Source: Ktedonobacter robiniae (GTDB lineage Bacteria > Chloroflexota > Ktedonobacteria > Ktedonobacterales > Ktedonobacteraceae). Taken from it: a stretch of DNA of 64,000 nucleotides. A program made the position numbers and the translations under genes. Location: the NCBI RefSeq assembly GCF_016587375.1, contig NZ_BNJG01000003.1:1674001-1738000 (forward strand). The letters are read 5' to 3'. Positions 59,990 through 64,000 of this stretch are shown in pieces. The notes beneath the pieces were generated by a model. The model was not told the DNA's origin, made no database searches, and worked only from the letters and a program-made list of their open reading frames with translations. Numbering within the stretch: position 1 is the first letter of the stretch; every line of letters starts with the position of its first letter.

Positions 59990-60748
59990 ATGTATGGGCA
60001 ACGTTTGCATAAGACTATTATTGGAGGGTTCGCGGGACTCTCGCTCTGCGCTCTCCTTCTGAGCGGGTGTGGTTCATTCCCCTTTCAAGGTAGCGCTGCA
60101 AGTTCCACTCCTACGGCGACCAATTGTACCTCTTCTGCCCGTTTCAGGCCCGTGAATGGGACGCTCAAGAGCGTTGACGGGAATACGCTTTCCGTGACGA
60201 ACCAGCAGGGGAAAAGCGTCACCGCCCACCTCGAGAAGACGACGCGTTTTACGCAGGAGAAGGCCGTCGCGGCCAGTAGCTTGAAGGATGGCATGGTTGT
60301 CTCCGCTGTCGTGAAGCAAAATAGCGATAACAGCACATATACGGCGACCCAGATCGTGCTTACCGATAGAAATACTGGCGCGTTCGGGAACAATCGGCAG
60401 CAGCGTGGCAACAACCCGAACGCGAACTGTGTGCCTGCCCGCCAGCGTACTCCTACTGGCAACGGTAAAGGTAATGGCAATGGTGGCGTGCGCACCAACG
60501 CCAATGGCACGCATATCCTGAGTGGGACCGTGGGACAACTAAACAATAATATATTGACGGTAACGGATACGAAGGGTGATGACTATACCATCAACCTGGC
60601 AAGTACCACAAACATTATGCAGATAAGTAGTGCGACCGCCTCCGACTTGAGAGCGGGCGAGACTGTAACCGTGACCGGAAGCACCGAGAAGGACGGCAGC
60701 GTTGACGCGCAAAACATTGCCATCCTGCCAGCCGGAAGCACGAATTAA
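59990..60748 (+). CDS. DUF5666 domain-containing lipoprotein
   Basis: 252 residues. The lipoprotein signal is LSLCALLLSGC|GS. Two DUF5666 beta-barrel-like repeats follow: FRPVNGTLKSVDGNTLSVTN with a QIVLTDRNTG ending, and ILSGTVGQLNNNILTVTDTK to VDAQNIAILPAG. Between them is an Asn/Gly/Arg-rich linker (QQRGNNPNANCVPARQRTP, GKGNGNGGV). DUF5666 proteins are exported and of unknown function. AAGGAGG lies about ten bases before the ATG. It precedes a MacAB-like efflux operon by 300 bp and could be a partner, but the element between them suggests separate units. Confidence 0.85.
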   Translation: MYGQRLHKTIIGGFAGLSLCALLLSGCGSFPFQGSAASSTPTATNCTSSARFRPVNGTLKSVDGNTLSVTNQQGKSVTAHLEKTTRFTQEKAVAASSLKDGMVVSAVVKQNSDNSTYTATQIVLTDRNTGAFGNNRQQRGNNPNANCVPARQRTPTGNGKGNGNGGVRTNANGTHILSGTVGQLNNNILTVTDTKGDDYTINLASTTNIMQISSATASDLRAGETVTVTGSTEKDGSVDAQNIAILPAGSTN

Positions 60749-60800
60749 TGAATACCATCAGTTTTGTAATGACCTTTCTAAATCCATGTGCTTTAAATCT

Positions 60801-60993
60801 ATAGGTGCCCGATTTATCATGCACAAGGCGATTTATCGCAGCGATGCAGAATAGCATGTAATTTATTGTAACACTGTATATTGTCTTTGGATGAGAGGTT
60901 ATTCTATGACAAACGATGTTTGGATTGGGTGATTTGTTGCAACCCTGTATCACTGCGATAAATCGCCTCACGCGCGATAAATCGGGCGCCTAT
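60801..60993. repeat. 41-bp imperfect inverted repeats around a 111-bp core
   Basis: Left arm 60801-60841 and right arm 60953-60993 match at 35 of 41 positions after complementing. Each arm holds two CGATTTATC-type blocks (GCCCGATTTATC and GGCGATTTATCGC). The sequence AGGTGCCCGATTTAT is close to AGGTGCGCGATTTAT in the 55.2-55.4 kb repeats. No reading frame is supported inside. It resembles a MITE or a two-armed RNA hairpin. Confidence 0.7.
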
Positions 60994-61051
60994 GTGGTTG
61001 GAGAGGTGTTGTAAACGTAGTGCCTATATTTATGAAAGATGAGAGAGAGAT

Positions 61052-62671
61052 ATGGCTGAACAGATAGAAGATATTCCTTTGTTAGATGAAGAAGAGCCAG
61101 ATCTGGATGGTCCGGAGGGCGAGGAGAAGGCGAGACGGCGCTTCCCACGCTGGATGATCATTGTTTCGGTCATTCTGATAGTCGTTCTGCTGGCGGGCGG
61201 CGCTCTCTACTGGCGCACGGCGAGGCCTAAGCCCATCCAGTATACCCAGGTGGCCGCGACGACCGGAAATATCAGCGTAAAGGTCTCCGCGACCGGTCCT
61301 GTAGCCGCGAACGCGCAGTATCCCTTGAACTTTGGCACCGCTGGCCAGATCAGCGAGATCGATGTCCAGGTTGGGCAACACGTGACCAAGGGGCAGAAGT
61401 TGGCCAAGGTGACTGTTGATACCACAACCCTTCAGGATAACATCGCGCAAGCGCAATTGGATGTAAACTCGGCCCGCGATTCGCTCAACTCGGCCATCAA
61501 CTCGGCGGGTACTGCCTGGAACAATGTGAGCAAGCAGCAAGGTGTCAACACTGCGAACTTAAACCTGGCATATGACCAGGAACAGACTGATCTGAGCAAC
61601 TGTAGCAAGCCTAATCCTCAAATCACTTGCCAGCAAGCGAAGGATAAGTACGCGCAGGCGCAGAAGCAGGCGGATAGTAGCAATACATCGACATATAACC
61701 AGGCAGTCTCAGCGCAGAACCAGGTCACCTCGGCGCAGGACAATTTGAATAAAGCGTTACTGTCGTTGACCATAGCCCAGCACGCTCTGGAGAATGCCAA
61801 TACCAATGCCGTGCTCCTGTCCCCGGTTGACGCGACCGTGGCGACTATCAATGGAACTATTGGGCAGAACGTCTCCTCCTCCGGTAGCGTCAGCAGCAGT
61901 AGCAGTAGCAGTAGCAGTAGCAGTAGTAGTAGCGGCAGTAGCAGTCAGGGCTTTATCATCCTGACGGATACGGGCAAGCTGATGGTCTCGGCACAGATCA
62001 ACGAGGCCGATATTGGTAGCATCCAGGTTGGGCAGCCCGCGCAGTTTACGCTCACGGCTTACCCTTCGCAGACCTTCCGCGCCTCGGTAGCCTCAATCAA
62101 TACCATTGGTCAGGTCACCTCGAACGTCGTGAACTATACGGTCATGCTGGCGGTGGATAATCAGAGTATTGGCTCAGCCCGCGTCTATCCCGGCATGACA
62201 GCGACGGTCAATATCACCACGGCCCAGCGTATCGATGCCTTGCTCATTCCGGCCACTGCTTTGAGCTTCCCCAGTACTGCCTTACAGAACGGAGAGATTG
62301 ATCGCACCCAGTATCTCTCGTTGCTGAGAAACAACCTGGGTGGTTCATCCACTGGCGGCGCGCAGAGCGATACAAGGGTTATCCTGCAATTGAAAGATGG
62401 CAAGCTGACCCCCACCGTGATCAAGATTGGCCTGAATAACGGGCAGTATGTCGAGGTCCTCTCGGGCTTGAACGCGAATGACCAGGTAGTGACCGGTCAG
62501 ACTGGTGGGAGCAGCACCACTTCAGGTAGTGGTACAGGCAGCGGTGGTGGCATCTTCCGCCTGGGCGGCGGTGGCAACGGCGGCGCTGGTGGTCGTGGTG
62601 GCAATGGCGGCACCGGTGGTAACGGAGGTGCTGGTGGCAACGGTGGCGCCGGTGGTCGCGGAGGAAACTAA
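61052..62671 (+). CDS. HlyD/MacA-type periplasmic adaptor with poly-Ser and Gly-rich insertions
   Basis: 539 residues. An acidic cytoplasmic head (DIPLLDEEEPDLDGPEGEE), one TM helix (MIIVSVILIVVLLAGGALYW), then the adaptor fold: barrel-sandwich strand SVKVSATGPVAANAQYPLNF and GQISEIDVQVGQHVTKGQKL, a coiled-coil hairpin (about 135-245, NIAQAQLDVNSARDSLNSAI), the second lipoyl half LLSPVDATVATINGTIGQNV, and beta-barrel ATVNITTAQRIDALLIPATA. A run of fourteen Ser interrupts the second lipoyl half, and the C-terminus is a Gly/Asn-rich tail (GGNGGAGGRGGN units). In a MacAB-like operon with the next two genes. Likely exports peptides, lipids or drugs. Confidence 0.9.
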   Translation: MAEQIEDIPLLDEEEPDLDGPEGEEKARRRFPRWMIIVSVILIVVLLAGGALYWRTARPKPIQYTQVAATTGNISVKVSATGPVAANAQYPLNFGTAGQISEIDVQVGQHVTKGQKLAKVTVDTTTLQDNIAQAQLDVNSARDSLNSAINSAGTAWNNVSKQQGVNTANLNLAYDQEQTDLSNCSKPNPQITCQQAKDKYAQAQKQADSSNTSTYNQAVSAQNQVTSAQDNLNKALLSLTIAQHALENANTNAVLLSPVDATVATINGTIGQNVSSSGSVSSSSSSSSSSSSSSGSSSQGFIILTDTGKLMVSAQINEADIGSIQVGQPAQFTLTAYPSQTFRASVASINTIGQVTSNVVNYTVMLAVDNQSIGSARVYPGMTATVNITTAQRIDALLIPATALSFPSTALQNGEIDRTQYLSLLRNNLGGSSTGGAQSDTRVILQLKDGKLTPTVIKIGLNNGQYVEVLSGLNANDQVVTGQTGGSSTTSGSGTGSGGGIFRLGGGGNGGAGGRGGNGGTGGNGGAGGNGGAGGRGGN

Positions 62672-62673
62672 GC

Positions 62674-63471
62674 ATGCTAGATCAAGAACAGACTGTGGAA
62701 GTCTCGACCGCTGAAGAGAACGCGCTAATCATTCGCCTGGAGTGCCTCAAGAAGTCCTATAAAATGGGGCGGACGGAGGTGCAGGCCTTGCGCGGCGTCG
62801 ATCTCTCGATCAAGAAGGGCGAGATGGTCGCGATCATGGGTCCCTCCGGCTCGGGCAAGTCGACGTTGATGAATATCCTTGGCTGCCTGGATCGGCCCTC
62901 TGGCGGGAAATACTACCTGGATGGCATCTCCGTGAGCCAGATGAACAAAGGGGAGCTTGCGGACGTACGCAACCAGAAGATTGGCTTTGTCTTTCAGAGC
63001 TTTAACCTGCTCTCCTGGATGAGTGCCTTCTCCAATGTCGAGCTGCCACTGATATATGCCGGTGTCTCTACTGAGCGGCGCAAGAAACGGGCCTTGTGGG
63101 CCTTAAAGCTGGTTGGTCTGGGGAGCCGGGCCAACCATCGCCCAATGGAGCTTTCAGGTGGTCAGCAGCAGCGCGTCGCCATCGCGCGGGCACTCGCCAC
63201 CTCGCCAGCCATGATCCTGGCTGACGAGCCGACTGGCAACCTGGATACAAAAACAAGCACCCAAATCATGATGGTGCTTCAGAAGCTCAATGCACGTGGC
63301 ATGACTATTGTCCTGGTCACGCATGAGCCAGACATCGCGAACTATTGCCACCGTAAAGTGGTGCTACGAGATGGAAAAATTCGCGAAGATAGCGTCAACG
63401 CCTTCCCCCTCTCCGCGCAGGAGCAGCTTGCTTCATGGTCGGCACCAGACGAAACGGAGGAGTTACCATGA
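62674..63471 (+). CDS. ABC transporter ATP-binding protein (MacB/LolD type)
   Basis: 265 residues. Walker A is MGPSGSGKSTLMNILGCLDR, Q-loop VFQSFNLLSWM, signature ELSGGQQQRVAIARAL, Walker B MILADEPTGNLD and the His switch VTHEPD. The LolD/MacB-family marker GNLDTKTS is present. It begins three bp after the adaptor gene, whose last codons GGAGGAAAC serve as ribosome site, and overlaps the permease start by four bases (ATGA). Confidence 0.95.
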   Translation: MLDQEQTVEVSTAEENALIIRLECLKKSYKMGRTEVQALRGVDLSIKKGEMVAIMGPSGSGKSTLMNILGCLDRPSGGKYYLDGISVSQMNKGELADVRNQKIGFVFQSFNLLSWMSAFSNVELPLIYAGVSTERRKKRALWALKLVGLGSRANHRPMELSGGQQQRVAIARALATSPAMILADEPTGNLDTKTSTQIMMVLQKLNARGMTIVLVTHEPDIANYCHRKVVLRDGKIREDSVNAFPLSAQEQLASWSAPDETEELP

Positions 63472-64000
63472 ACACGCCAGACGAGCAGCAGGAGATCATG
63501 CTTGAGGACCAGGACACGATAAAAATGCCAGCCTTTGACCCGCCCGAGGAGTTTGCCTTTGCGGATCAAGAGACGGCGAAGATCACGCCACCCCTCGCAA
63601 CCTCCCCTCTGGAGCGCAAGGGACCTGGCGACGGGAGATTGCGACGTCGTCGAGGGCTCCTGGCCCTGTACCAGAGCTTCTCAAGCGCCGTGGTGGCCTT
63701 GCGGGCCAACAAGATGCGTTCGCTTTTGACCTCGCTGGGTATTATCATTGGCGTGGGGGCGGTCATTGTCATGGTCTCAGTGAGCCAGAGTAACGCCGCG
63801 GTCATTAACCAGCGCCTCTCGACGCTCAATCCCAACGAGCTCGTTATTCGCTCGGGAAGTGCCAATTCGAGCGGCGTTCGCCAGGGCCAGGGTTCGCTGC
63901 AGACGCTCACGCAGGCTGACGCCGACGAGCTCTCTTCACGTGTACCCAACGTCTCGGCGGTCAGTCCTATTGCCAATGCCAGCGGCCAGGTGATCTTCCA
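63468..64000 (+). CDS. ABC transporter permease (MacB/FtsX type), 3' end cut by the window
   Basis: Membrane subunit of the same efflux system; 177 residues visible of about 450-500 expected. An unusual long acidic cytoplasmic extension (about 75 residues, EEFAFADQETAKITPP...) and a basic segment (GDGRLRRRRGLLALYQSF) precede the family start SAVVALRANKMRSLLTSLGI, then IIGVGAVIVMVSVSQSNAAV as TM1. The MacB periplasmic core begins with INQRLSTLNPNELVIRSG. Four-base overlap with the ATPase gene. Confidence 0.92.
   Translation, partial: MNTPDEQQEIMLEDQDTIKMPAFDPPEEFAFADQETAKITPPLATSPLERKGPGDGRLRRRRGLLALYQSFSSAVVALRANKMRSLLTSLGIIIGVGAVIVMVSVSQSNAAVINQRLSTLNPNELVIRSGSANSSGVRQGQGSLQTLTQADADELSSRVPNVSAVSPIANASGQVIF

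Noticed and set aside
1..64000. tRNA, rRNA, integrase or transposase genes
   Set aside because: I looked for tRNA-like T-arm/acceptor patterns, rRNA and DDE or tyrosine-recombinase motifs and found none; the only tRNA-related element is the T-box leader.

Overview
The window is a bacterial chromosome segment of moderately high GC with no rRNA, tRNA or CRISPR array. The organism is most likely a member of the Chloroflexota, class Ktedonobacteria or a close relative. That is inference from the mix of genes: a secreted S53 (kumamolisin-type) peptidase, a membrane-anchored kinase-like protein with a jelly-roll-like ectodomain, a DUF6194 protein, an actinobacterial-style MMPL pump, and an ileS gene behind a T-box. 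No marker gene here proves it.

Layout. 0-5 kb: the end of a luciferase-like flavin oxidoreductase, then a peptide-type ABC importer (binding protein, two permeases). 5-15 kb: a gamma-glutamyltransferase gene with one frameshift, an MMPL exporter divergent from a MerR regulator, an FAD amine oxidase, an S53 peptidase and a MarR regulator. 15-22 kb: a sugar ABC importer (MalEFG type) facing a large clan-A glycoside hydrolase, with the remains of a LacI regulator behind the hydrolase. 22-28 kb: a membrane pseudokinase, then a pantothenate operon panC-panB-ilvC-like whose third gene has altered KARI active-site residues. 28-31 kb: small secreted or membrane proteins, a VOC protein and an APH-fold phosphotransferase. 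31-37 kb: a tightly overlapping operon of a nucleotidyltransferase and two ABC exporter halves, preceded by a 14-codon leader frame and followed by decayed genes. 37-45 kb: DUF6194, N-acyl-D-amino-acid deacylase, a membrane protein/XRE pair, a CPBP protease, thioesterase, GNAT, DUF2330 and metallophosphoesterase genes. 45-53 kb: a beta-glucosidase operon (LacI, binding protein, two permeases, GH1) and a zinc-type dehydrogenase. 53-56 kb: a large protein with a tandem-repeat linker that may be a replication initiator, embedded in palindromes, short repeats and DnaA-box-like sites. 56-64 kb: a T-box leader, ileS, a DUF5666 lipoprotein, and a MacA/MacB-type efflux operon that runs off the end.

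Three importers (0.8-4.3, 15.4-18.7 and 46.6-50.4 kb) have no ATPase gene nearby and presumably share ATPases encoded elsewhere. In each, a hairpin separates the binding-protein gene from the permease genes. Two of the importers sit with glycoside hydrolases and LacI-type regulators and look like oligosaccharide-use loci.

The most striking structural theme is a set of long, nearly perfect inverted repeats (arms of about 20-41 bp) at gene ends. Each has its own arm sequence, and several share a GGC-NNN-GCC apex. One, between malG and the hydrolase, is an 82-bp perfect palindrome that contains both stop codons. The best candidates for new biology are the KARI-fold enzyme in the pan operon (a possible ketopantoate reductase), the origin-like cluster at 53.9-55.4 kb, the pseudokinase, and the leader-peptide resistance-type operon.
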